NCBI GenBank assembly: GCA_022770425.1
Contig: JALEHY010000051.1
Coordinates: 1-33,945 of the forward strand
Origin: Parvimonas sp.
Lineage (GTDB): Bacteria > Bacillota > Clostridia > Tissierellales > Peptoniphilaceae
Length of the DNA stretch: 33,945 bases
Reading direction: 5' to 3'
Shown: piece by piece, positions 1 to 7,460 of the stretch
Numbering within the stretch: the stretch's first letter is position 1
How the letters are laid out: every line of letters begins with the position of its first letter
Made by a program: the position numbers and the translations under genes
Notes under the pieces: generated by a model
The model's database searches: none
Told to the model about the DNA's origin: nothing
Seen by the model: the letters and a program-made list of their open reading frames with translations, nothing else

Positions 1-3000
1 TTGGAAAGTTTTGATTTTTCAAAAAATGAAGTTTCAAATATGGATGTAGTTAAAAACTTTAAAAATCTAAAAATGCTTGATTTGGTTAGAAATAAAATTT
101 CAGATATTTCTTCTGTTAAAGAGTTAGTTGACATTAACTATTTAGATATTACAAATAACGGAGTTGAAAATATAGTAGCTTTAGAGGGATTAAATGAATT
201 ACAAACTTTAAAAGCTGAAAAAAATAAAATTTCAAATATTGATGTTTTAAAAGATAAAACAAAGTTAGAAGTAATTTATTTATCAAATAACAAATTAAAT
301 GATGAATCTTTAAAAAATATTGATTTTTCTAAACTTGCTAATTTAAAAGAGCTTACATTGGCATCAAATGGATTGACAGATATTTCATTTGTTGAAAATT
401 TGACAAATTTAAACAGTTTGGATGTTAAAAATAATAAGATAGAAAATTTACCTGATTTGTCAAAATTAGTAAAATTGGATTCTTTAGATGTTAAAAATAA
501 CGGTATTAAAGATTTTTCAAGCTTAATCGAAAAAAAATTAAGTAGAATGCAATTTGATAATCAAAATGTTGATTTAAAAAATGAACAAACTCTTGAAGTT
601 GAAGTTAAAGAAAATAAATTTGAAATTCCGTCTGTATATAAAGGCTTAAAAGATTTTAAAGTAAATTCTTTCAGTACTGACAAGATAGATGTTAAAGTGT
701 CATCAGATAACGAAAATGTAACTATTAAATTTGAAGAGGATAAACTTGTTTTTGATGTAAATGAAAAAGCGGTGGAAGAACTTAAAAACGGAGAACTTTC
801 CTTAAATCTTACTTATTCATTTGAATATGAGTTTTCACAAACAACACTCAAAGTTCAAAATTTAAAATTAAAAATGTCAAAAGAATATGTAGATATTGAA
901 GATGCAGGTCTTTTGAAGGTTATAAATAAAAATCTCGGACAAGACAGAGCTGATAATCAAAAAGTTACTAAAGAAGAAATGGAAAGCTTAAAAGAACTTT
1001 CTATGTTCTTAAATGACGATGGAACTCCTCATTTTAGTGAAACCGGTGAAACAACAGGAACTGAAAAAGGAATTTTAGACGCAAAAAGTTTGGCTGACAC
1101 ACCTGATTTTAAATTTATGGTTTCAAGGGGAATTAAAAGCATAAAAGGTCTTGAATATGCAATAAATTTAGAAAAATTGAAACTTAACGAAAATGAAATT
1201 TCAGATATTACACCTTTGGCGAAATTGACAAAGTTAAAGTATTTAGAAATTCAAAGAAATAGAATTGTGGATTTAAAACCTCTTTCAGGACTTGTAAATT
1301 TACAATATCTAAAACTTTATAACAACTTAATCGAAGATGTTACTCCTCTTAAAACACTTGTGAATTTGACAGACTTAGATTTGCATAACAATGTAACGAT
1401 AACCAATAAAGAAACTCAAGAAAAGACAAAGGGTATAACAGATGTTTCGACAGTTATAAACAATATGCCAAAACTTAAATTTTTAGACATATCTGCAAAC
1501 AGAATTAAGAGTATAAAGGGATTGGAAAAATTAGATAATATAAAGGTTATAGATTTTACAGGTAATAATATAAGTGACTACAGCGGACTTTCTGATTATA
1601 TTTTTGACAGACTTTTAAAAATGTATGACGATGAAAATCCTGAAGGAAGTATTGGATTTTCTGCACAAGTAGTATCTTTCGATAAAAAGTTAGAAGTTGT
1701 TGATAAATATGTAGAGTTTGAAAATCCATTTAAGGGAATAAAAGAATTATCATCAAAATTTGCACAAGCATACGGTACAGATGGATATACATTATTTTCA
1801 TCTATTAGTACGTCAACAAATGGCGTAGCTGCTCAACATAATATTGATTCTGATAAGATACGATTAGAATTTAGTGATGAATTTATTAAAAACAATAACG
1901 GAAAAGAAGTTGGTTTAAAATTAAATTTATCCGATGGAGAAGCTTTCAGTTGGACTTTAAAAGACATTAATTTAAAGTTTAATGTTGAAGATAAAGATAT
2001 TGTTTCCGAAGAATATAAAGATTTTTATTTTGATTTATTTAATAAATATAGTAAAATGTATAAAAAATATTCTAATCTAACCGATAATGCGAATAAAAAT
2101 TTTACTGAAAGCAATAAGCCTAAAAAGGATAAAGTATTTACCAAAGATGATATGAAGATGTTAAAGAGTATTACCGTCACAGATAAAAACGTAACGGATG
2201 ATATGCTTAAACCATTGAAATATGCTACAAATTTAGAAGAAATAAAGATAGAGCTTAACAATAAGGATTTAAAAAGAACTGTAACAAACTTTTCATTTTT
2301 AAAAGATAATCCGAATTTAAAAATTTTTTATTACTTAAACCAAGATCCTGATTTTAAAGAAAAAGAAAATTTACCAAACATTGATTTCTCAAATAATAAG
2401 AATCTAAAAGACGTCAGAATTACAAAAACAAATCTATATGATATAGGCTTTTTGAAAGGGTTGGATTTAGAAACTTTATCTATTCAAGATAATGAAATAA
2501 CAGACATTTCTCCTTTAAAAGAAATGACAAATCTTATAAGATTGGATTTGGATAATAATAAAATTGTAGATTTAGGAAATAATTTGGATAAGTTACAAAA
2601 ATTAATTACACTTTATCTTAGAGATAATCCTATAACGGACATATCAGCTTTAGGAAATTTAAAAAATTTGGAAGCATTACATCTTAGAAATACAAATATT
2701 ACAGATGTATCAACTTTAAAGAATTTACCTAAACTTCATAGATTATATATTGATAAAATGAAAAATATACAATCGGATTATTTTTCAATTGTAAAAGACT
2801 TAAATGGGATAAATACTGTTTTTGTAGATGAAATCAAGCCGGAAGATTTTAATTGGTTAAAAACTTTTTCAACAAGAGATGCAGTTGATGCGACTTATGG
2901 AGAAGATAAAGTAAGGATTTTTCATTTTGAAAAATTGGAAGTTCCACTTGAAATTAAAAGAACAGATATAAAAGACGGCAAAGTTTCTATAAACAATCCG

Positions 3001-3237
3001 CTAAAAGATTATGACGGTGTGTCAGTAGAAGAAAATTCTGACCCTGAAAACAAAAATCGAAATTTGACATTTAATGAAGATAAAATTGAAATTTCAAATA
3101 TCAAAACAGAATCAGCTTTTGAAGAAAGTTATGATATTTATATTGGAGATTACAGTAGCGGAAAAGGATATGGCGATTATAGTCAACCTGCTGAAATTTC
3201 CGGTAAAGTCATTTTGAAAATTAAAGTTGTTGACTAA
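1..3237 (+). CDS. Large leucine-rich-repeat surface/secreted protein, 5' end outside window
   Basis: The reading frame is open from base 1, so the true start and any signal peptide lie upstream; 1078 residues are visible. Three modules of similar build follow one another. Each has internalin-like LRRs of about 22 residues (pattern LxxLxLxxNxIxDIxxL), near residues 1-190, 375-545 and 745-940, and each is followed by a beta-rich region of 100-150 residues that looks like an Ig-like cap. Short acidic helical linkers with the pattern 'TKEEMESLKEL' or 'TKDDMKMLKSI' precede the second and third LRR blocks. The C-terminus ends in beta-strand-like sequence (VILKIKVVD) with no LPXTG motif or membrane anchor. 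Proteins of this type usually bind host or bacterial surface ligands, but no ligand can be assigned. The family call is firm; surface location is inferred. A terminator follows directly. Confidence 0.85.
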   Translation: MESFDFSKNEVSNMDVVKNFKNLKMLDLVRNKISDISSVKELVDINYLDITNNGVENIVALEGLNELQTLKAEKNKISNIDVLKDKTKLEVIYLSNNKLNDESLKNIDFSKLANLKELTLASNGLTDISFVENLTNLNSLDVKNNKIENLPDLSKLVKLDSLDVKNNGIKDFSSLIEKKLSRMQFDNQNVDLKNEQTLEVEVKENKFEIPSVYKGLKDFKVNSFSTDKIDVKVSSDNENVTIKFEEDKLVFDVNEKAVEELKNGELSLNLTYSFEYEFSQTTLKVQNLKLKMSKEYVDIEDAGLLKVINKNLGQDRADNQKVTKEEMESLKELSMFLNDDGTPHFSETGETTGTEKGILDAKSLADTPDFKFMVSRGIKSIKGLEYAINLEKLKLNENEISDITPLAKLTKLKYLEIQRNRIVDLKPLSGLVNLQYLKLYNNLIEDVTPLKTLVNLTDLDLHNNVTITNKETQEKTKGITDVSTVINNMPKLKFLDISANRIKSIKGLEKLDNIKVIDFTGNNISDYSGLSDYIFDRLLKMYDDENPEGSIGFSAQVVSFDKKLEVVDKYVEFENPFKGIKELSSKFAQAYGTDGYTLFSSISTSTNGVAAQHNIDSDKIRLEFSDEFIKNNNGKEVGLKLNLSDGEAFSWTLKDINLKFNVEDKDIVSEEYKDFYFDLFNKYSKMYKKYSNLTDNANKNFTESNKPKKDKVFTKDDMKMLKSITVTDKNVTDDMLKPLKYATNLEEIKIELNNKDLKRTVTNFSFLKDNPNLKIFYYLNQDPDFKEKENLPNIDFSNNKNLKDVRITKTNLYDIGFLKGLDLETLSIQDNEITDISPLKEMTNLIRLDLDNNKIVDLGNNLDKLQKLITLYLRDNPITDISALGNLKNLEALHLRNTNITDVSTLKNLPKLHRLYIDKMKNIQSDYFSIVKDLNGINTVFVDEIKPEDFNWLKTFSTRDAVDATYGEDKVRIFHFEKLEVPLEIKRTDIKDGKVSINNPLKDYDGVSVEENSDPENKNRNLTFNEDKIEISNIKTESAFEESYDIYIGDYSSGKGYGDYSQPAEISGKVILKIKVVD

Positions 3238-3255
3238 ATGAAATAATAAAATTTT

Positions 3256-3280
3256 AAGGGACTTTAGTCCCTTTTGTTTT
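3256..3280 (+). terminator. Intrinsic terminator of the LRR gene
   Basis: Stem AAGGGACT/AGTCCCTT (3256-3263 with 3266-3273; the innermost pairs must open to form the loop), followed by TTTTGTTTT. It lies about 20 bases after the LRR stop codon. Confidence 0.85.
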
Positions 3281-3303
3281 AAAAATTTTTAAAAGGTTAT
3301 AAT
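3274..3303 (+). promoter_or_regulatory. Possible promoter of the flavin oxidoreductase gene
   Basis: TTGTTT at 3274-3279 and a perfect TATAAT at 3298-3303, spacer 18. The -35 box is weak and overlaps the T-tract of the preceding terminator, so only the -10 is convincing. Confidence 0.35.
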
Positions 3304-3349
3304 TAAATTGGTAAATATTATTACTAAAAAATTTTTAAGGAGTTGTTCT

Positions 3350-4369
3350 ATGAGTAAACTTTTAAGTCCTATTAAAATAGGCAAAAATATATTTAAAAAC
3401 AGAGTTGTTATGGCACCGATGTGTATGTTTCATAAAAAAACGGTTGGTGGAGTTTTAACTGTTGAACATTTTGATCATTATGTAGCCCGTGCATTGGGAG
3501 GTGTTTCGGGAATTATCGTAGAGGCTACAATGATTAATGAAACAGGTGGAATAAGAAAGGTAGATTTAGGACTTTATAACGAAAAACAGCGTGATGAGTT
3601 CAAAAAGTTGGTAGATCGGGTTCATAATTATGACTGTAAAATAGGTATACAGTTAAGTCATGCGGGAAGAAAGGCGGACAGCACTTATGAAGAACTTGTA
3701 GCTCCAAGCGACATAGCTTTTGGAGATTATAGAGTACCCAAAAAACTTACGGTAGAAGAAATAAAGAAATTAGTTGAACAGTTTACGAAAAGTGCAGTAT
3801 TAGCTAAAGAGGCAGGGTTTGATTTTATAGAAATTCACGGAGCGCACGGATATTTAATCAGCCAGTTTTTATCTCCTTTATCTAATAAAAGACAAGATGA
3901 GTACGGCGGAAATTTGGAAAACAGATACAGATTTTTAAAAGAAATTTTAACTTCTGTAAAAGAGAATGTAGATATTGACATTCATATCAGAATCTCGGCA
4001 AATGAGTATGATAAATCCGGAAACGATATTTATGATATAATTCAAATATTAAAATGGGCAAAAGATGACGGAGTAGTTTTTAACAGTATTTCAAGTGGAG
4101 GAATTGTTCCGTCTAATATTGAAACTTATTCAGCTTATCAGGCTGAACTCAGTCGTGAAATTTCAAAAGAAGGTCTTTTATGCTCTGCAGTCGGGTTATT
4201 GGATGATTACGGGTTATGTGAGTATCTTTTACAAAGTAATGCTTGCTCAATGATTTATCAGGGAAGAGCGTTGCTTAAAAATCCAAATTGGACTTTGAAT
4301 GCTGTAAAATATTTTGACGAAAAAGAAAATTTTGAAATTCCGATTGATTCATACGGTGTGATATTGTAA
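3350..4369 (+). CDS. Old yellow enzyme family FMN oxidoreductase (YqjM-like)
   Basis: NAD(P)H-dependent flavin oxidoreductase of the OYE family, a TIM-barrel enzyme that typically reduces activated C=C bonds; the physiological substrate is not known. I chose ATG 3350 because AAGGAG lies at 3337-3342; an upstream TTG at 3308 is in frame but has no ribosome binding site. The 339-residue length matches YqjM-type enzymes (about 340). Visible family residues: Cys25 in 'MAPMCMF' (the flavin-tuning Cys of the YqjM class), with Phe27 where YqjM has Tyr; 'QLSHAGRKA' near 101; His163 and His166 in 'IHGAHGY' (substrate anchoring); 'DEYGGNLENRYRF' after that; and 'QGRALLKNPNW' near the C-terminus. It has no iron-sulfur extension, so it is not a 2,4-dienoyl-CoA reductase. 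It appears monocistronic, bounded by terminators. Confidence 0.9.
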   Translation: MSKLLSPIKIGKNIFKNRVVMAPMCMFHKKTVGGVLTVEHFDHYVARALGGVSGIIVEATMINETGGIRKVDLGLYNEKQRDEFKKLVDRVHNYDCKIGIQLSHAGRKADSTYEELVAPSDIAFGDYRVPKKLTVEEIKKLVEQFTKSAVLAKEAGFDFIEIHGAHGYLISQFLSPLSNKRQDEYGGNLENRYRFLKEILTSVKENVDIDIHIRISANEYDKSGNDIYDIIQILKWAKDDGVVFNSISSGGIVPSNIETYSAYQAELSREISKEGLLCSAVGLLDDYGLCEYLLQSNACSMIYQGRALLKNPNWTLNAVKYFDEKENFEIPIDSYGVIL

Positions 4370-4440
4370 ATGTAGTCTGTTAAAATGAAATATTTTTGTA
4401 TTAAAATAATATTTTATTTGTGAATATTAAATAAATTGCA

Positions 4441-4476
4441 ATAAAGCGATTGAGATTAAAATCTTAATCGCTTTAT
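4441..4476 (+). terminator. Hairpin terminator after the flavin oxidoreductase gene
   Basis: Long stem ATAAAGCGATTGAGATT paired with AATCTTAATCGCTTTAT, one G-T wobble, short A-rich loop. It is followed by an AT-rich tail rather than a pure T-tract, so termination strength is uncertain. The rest of 4370-4702 holds only this hairpin, AT-rich sequence and the promoter at 4641-4669; I see no gene there. Confidence 0.65.
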
Positions 4477-4640
4477 TATTTATATAAAAAGTTTATATAT
4501 TTTTTAACATTTATAAAATTAATAGTAAATTAAATTTAGCTTAATTACTGTTTTTAATTTGAAATTTAAAATTATATGAACAAATGTAATGTAACTTATT
4601 TACATTTTTGATAATATTTTTTTATGTATATTAATATTAT

Positions 4641-4669
4641 TTGACAATTATTCAAAAAAAATATATAAT
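4641..4669 (+). promoter_or_regulatory. Near-consensus sigma-A promoter of the sulfur/selenium and ABC importer gene set
   Basis: Perfect TTGACA at 4641-4646 and perfect TATAAT at 4664-4669, separated by 17 bases. A second TATAAT lies at 4675-4680. Transcription would start about 25-30 bases before the ATG at 4703, leaving a short leader with the Shine-Dalgarno AGGAG at 4693-4697. It is the best promoter in the window and the only clear one before 13316 on this strand. Confidence 0.85.
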
Positions 4670-4702
4670 TACAATATAATTAAGTATATTTTAGGAGAGT
4701 TT

Positions 4703-5842
4703 ATGATTTATTTAGATAATGCAGCGACTACAAAAGTTAAACCTAAAGAGGTTGTTGATGCTGTGGTTTTTGCTTTAACTAATTTTGGCAATTCTTCTCG
4801 TGGAGTTTATGGAGAGAGCTTATCTGCTGACAGAGTTATCTACGAAACGAGAAAGAAATTAGCTAAGATGTTTAATGTCGGAAATGCTCGTCAAGTTGCT
4901 TTTTCAAAAAATTCAACAGAGAGTTTAAATATTGCGATTAATGGACTGACAGATGAAAAATCTCATATCATAACTTCTGTTATGGAGCATAATTCAGTTT
5001 TAAGACCTTTAAACTATATGAAATTAAAAGGTGCAGAAGTTGATTATGTTCCTGTTAATGAATATGGAGTTTTGAAAAAAGAACTTATTGAAAAGATGAT
5101 AAAAAATAACACAAGGGCAGTAATTTTGACTCATGCATCAAATGTTACGGGAAATATAAATGATTTAAAATTTGTCGGAGATGTTTGTAAAAGAAATAAT
5201 TTGCTTTTTATTGTTGATGCGTCTCAAACGGCAGGAGCTTTTGATATAGATATGAAAGAAATGAATATAGATGTTTTGTGTTTTACAGGGCATAAATCTT
5301 TGTATGCACCTCAAGGCGTAGGAGTGCTTTGTGTCAAAGAAAATATTTATATTAAACCATTGTTGGTAGGAGGAAGCGGAACTCACAGTTATGATGAGTT
5401 TCAACCGGATAAGATGCCTACAAGACTTGAAGCCGGAACTTTAAATTCACATTGTATCGCAGGGCTTAATGCAAGTATTGATTATATATTAAAAAAAGGT
5501 ATGAGAAATTTGACCTTTAGTGCATTGGATTTAGCAAAATATTTTTATGATGAAATAAGAACGATTGATGCAATAAAAATTTACGGAGATTTTAGTAATT
5601 GGTATAGAGCTCCTATTGTGGCTTTTAATATTTCTGATATGGATTCGTCGGAAGTTAGTAATATTCTTTCAACAAAGTATAATATTGCAACAAGACCGGG
5701 TGCACACTGTGCTCCGCTTATCCATAAATCGCTTGGAACCGTAAATCAGGGAATGGTCAGGTTTAGTTTTTCTCATACAAATACTTATGAGGAAGTAAAA
5801 GAGGCTATAAACGCAGTTAAAGATATAGTAAAAAATTTATAA
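4703..5842 (+). CDS. Class V aminotransferase / cysteine desulfurase-family protein (EF2568-like clade)
   Basis: PLP enzyme of the NifS/SufS/selenocysteine lyase superfamily, expected to take sulfur from cysteine or selenium from selenocysteine and hold it as a persulfide or selenide. Visible residues: N-terminal 'YLDNAATT', His96 (stacks on PLP), Asp172 and Gln175 in 'VDASQTAGA', the PLP lysine Lys198 in 'FTGHKSLYAPQG', Arg331 and the catalytic Cys336 in 'ATRPGAHCAPL'. The 379-residue length and short N-terminus fit the TIGR01977 clade, which in Enterococcus faecalis lies in a selenium gene cluster (recalled from knowledge of that family, not searched). It is first in the gene set and 13 bases ahead of the YedE-like gene, which also points to sulfur or selenium trafficking rather than general Fe-S assembly. 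Whether sulfur or selenium is the real substrate cannot be told from sequence. Confidence 0.88.
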   Translation: MIYLDNAATTKVKPKEVVDAVVFALTNFGNSSRGVYGESLSADRVIYETRKKLAKMFNVGNARQVAFSKNSTESLNIAINGLTDEKSHIITSVMEHNSVLRPLNYMKLKGAEVDYVPVNEYGVLKKELIEKMIKNNTRAVILTHASNVTGNINDLKFVGDVCKRNNLLFIVDASQTAGAFDIDMKEMNIDVLCFTGHKSLYAPQGVGVLCVKENIYIKPLLVGGSGTHSYDEFQPDKMPTRLEAGTLNSHCIAGLNASIDYILKKGMRNLTFSALDLAKYFYDEIRTIDAIKIYGDFSNWYRAPIVAFNISDMDSSEVSNILSTKYNIATRPGAHCAPLIHKSLGTVNQGMVRFSFSHTNTYEEVKEAINAVKDIVKNL

Positions 5843-5855
5843 GGAGGTAGTTTAT

Positions 5856-6950
5856 ATGCAATTTTTTAACAAAAAAAGCGGATTATTGACTTTAGGCATT
5901 ATAGCAGGACTTGGTGCTGCACTTCTTGCCTTTAACGGAAATCCGAAAAATATGGCTTTTTGTATAGCATGTTTTATTAGAGACACTGCGGGTGCAATGA
6001 AATTTCATCAAGCAGAAGTTGTACAATATGTTAGACCGGAAGTTATAGGTATTATTTTAGGTGCATTTTTGATTTCATTATTTACGAGGGAATACCGATC
6101 AACAGCAGGTTCTTCTCCGGTTATCAGATTTTTTCTCGGAGTTATAATGATGGTTTGTGCTTTGGTGTTCTTAGGTTGTCCTTTGAGAATGATTTTAAGA
6201 ATGTCAGCGGGAGATATCAGTTCTTACATAGGTTTGATAGGATTTGTATGTGGTATCGCTACAGGAGCTTTCTTCTTGAAGAAAGGATTTAGTCTTGGAA
6301 GATCTTATACAATAAAAAAAGAAAACGGATATATGTTACCTTTAGTTGTGGCAATTTTATTTGTTTTAGTTTTAGCTGTTCCGAGTCTTTTTGCTTTTAG
6401 TCAAAAAGGGCCTGGAAGTATGCACGCACCTGCTTTAATGGCATTGGCCGTTGGGTTGGTATTTGGTGTTATTGCACAAAAGAGCAGAATGTGTTTTGCA
6501 GGTTCAATAAGAGATATTATTCTTTTAAAAGATTTCAGATTATTCTGTGTAATAGCGGGAATTTTTGTTGTTATGTTGGGATATAACATTGCTACAAATA
6601 ATTTTAAATTTGTTGCTTTCGGACCTATAGCTCATGCTCAAACACTATGGAATATTTTGTCAATGTATGCAGTTGGATTTGCTGCGGTTTTACTTGGCGG
6701 ATGCCCTTTAAGACAATTAGTTCTTGCAGGAACAGGTTCATCAGACTCAGTTGTAACTGTTCTTGGTATGTTTGTTGGGGCAGCTCTTGCACATAACTTT
6801 AAACTTGCTGCAAGTGCAGCAAGCGCTGCTACTGCAGATAAAGCTGCTGTTGCCGGAGGTCCGGGAATTAACGGACAAATTTTTGTTATCGCATCAATAA
6901 TTATTTTGTTTGTAATTGCATTTTGCGGACTTAAAAAAGCAGAAAAATAA
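5856..6950 (+). CDS. yedE: YedE/YeeE-family membrane protein (selenium metabolism or thiosulfate uptake type)
   Basis: Integral membrane protein of 364 residues with about nine hydrophobic segments and an internal two-fold repeat. The halves share short Cys motifs: 'MAFCIACFIRD' (Cys36, Cys39) matches 'RMCFAGSIRD' (Cys213), and 'LGCPLRMIL' (Cys108) matches 'GGCPLRQLV' (Cys283). In YeeE proteins such cysteines line the path for thiosulfate; YedE proteins are linked by genomic context to selenium metabolism. Here a desulfurase-like gene lies 13 bases upstream and a TusA-like carrier follows, the usual company of YedE. A good AAGGAGG precedes the ATG. An Ala/Ser/Gly-rich segment lies near residues 310-335. 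The family call is firm; the transported species is not known and could be selenite-derived, thiosulfate or another sulfur form. Confidence 0.85.
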   Translation: MQFFNKKSGLLTLGIIAGLGAALLAFNGNPKNMAFCIACFIRDTAGAMKFHQAEVVQYVRPEVIGIILGAFLISLFTREYRSTAGSSPVIRFFLGVIMMVCALVFLGCPLRMILRMSAGDISSYIGLIGFVCGIATGAFFLKKGFSLGRSYTIKKENGYMLPLVVAILFVLVLAVPSLFAFSQKGPGSMHAPALMALAVGLVFGVIAQKSRMCFAGSIRDIILLKDFRLFCVIAGIFVVMLGYNIATNNFKFVAFGPIAHAQTLWNILSMYAVGFAAVLLGGCPLRQLVLAGTGSSDSVVTVLGMFVGAALAHNFKLAASAASAATADKAAVAGGPGINGQIFVIASIIILFVIAFCGLKKAEK

Positions 6951-7017
6951 TAAAATTTTGAATTAAAAATTTTTAAAACAAAATATGCCGAAATCATCGT
7001 ACATTAAGGAGATTATT

Positions 7018-7224
7018 ATGAAAGAATTAGACGTTAGAGGATTATCTTGTCCGGAACCGGTTTTAATTTTACAAGATGCTCTTAAAAATAATAAAAATGA
7101 AAGTTATAAAGTTCTCGCAAATGAAGCACATGTTGTAAAAAACATTACTCATTTTGCTAAAAGTCAAGGAAAAGAAGTTTCTGTTAAAGAAGTTGGCTTG
7201 GAATATGAACTTATTGTTAAATAG
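7018..7224 (+). CDS. tusA: TusA-like sulfur carrier protein
   Basis: A 68-residue TusA/SirA fold protein with the signature 'LSCPEPVL'; Cys11 is the expected persulfide carrier. I chose ATG 7018 because AAGGAG at 7006-7011 sits just before it; an in-frame ATG at 6985 has no ribosome binding site. TusA proteins accept a persulfide from a cysteine desulfurase and pass it on; the YedF branch, which has a second C-terminal domain, is tied to selenium. This one is only the CPxP domain, so it is nearer to stand-alone TusA in size. It follows yedE by 67 bases and precedes the DUF3343 gene by 3 bases, so translational coupling to the latter is likely. Confidence 0.88.
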   Translation: MKELDVRGLSCPEPVLILQDALKNNKNESYKVLANEAHVVKNITHFAKSQGKEVSVKEVGLEYELIVK

Positions 7225-7227
7225 CCT

Positions 7228-7452
7228 ATGAAAGATAAAAAGCTGTATGTAACTTTTTATACTTCTGCAGAGGCTATGGCTACTGAAAGTGTGTGTAAAG
7301 AGCATAAACTTGAAGGTAGACTTGTTCCTGTACCGAGAGTTTTGTCAGCAGGTTGTGGGATTGCATTTGAATGCAATCCCATTTTAAAAGACAAACTTAT
7401 TTCTATTTTGGAAAGAGAAGACATTGAATGGGAAGAATGTAGAGAAATATAG
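7228..7452 (+). CDS. DUF3343 protein, putative Se/S carrier
   Basis: Small 74-residue protein of the DUF3343 family, often annotated as a putative Se/S carrier-like protein because it recurs beside yedE, yedF/tusA and selenium genes. Visible cysteines are Cys23, Cys43 and Cys49 within 'SAGCGIAFECNP', and Cys69 near the end; 'GRLVPVPRVLSAGCG' is the family hallmark. The start ATG lies 3 bases after the tusA stop with no clear Shine-Dalgarno of its own, consistent with translational coupling. The next gene begins 8 bases downstream. Biochemical function is not established for the family; a thiol or chalcogen-binding role is inferred from its cysteines and neighbours. Confidence 0.8.
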   Translation: MKDKKLYVTFYTSAEAMATESVCKEHKLEGRLVPVPRVLSAGCGIAFECNPILKDKLISILEREDIEWEECREI

Positions 7453-7460
7453 GGGGAAAT

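Noticed and set aside
3308..3349. Upstream TTG start giving a 14-residue extension of the flavin oxidoreductase
   Set aside because: No Shine-Dalgarno before TTG 3308, while AAGGAG stands correctly before ATG 3350, and family proteins start near 'LLSPIKIG'.
6638..6997. 119-codon minus-strand frame opposite the end of yedE
   Set aside because: Lies wholly antisense to a clear membrane-protein gene; its Ala-rich sequence mirrors the Ala/Gly-rich codons of yedE, and there is no ribosome site.
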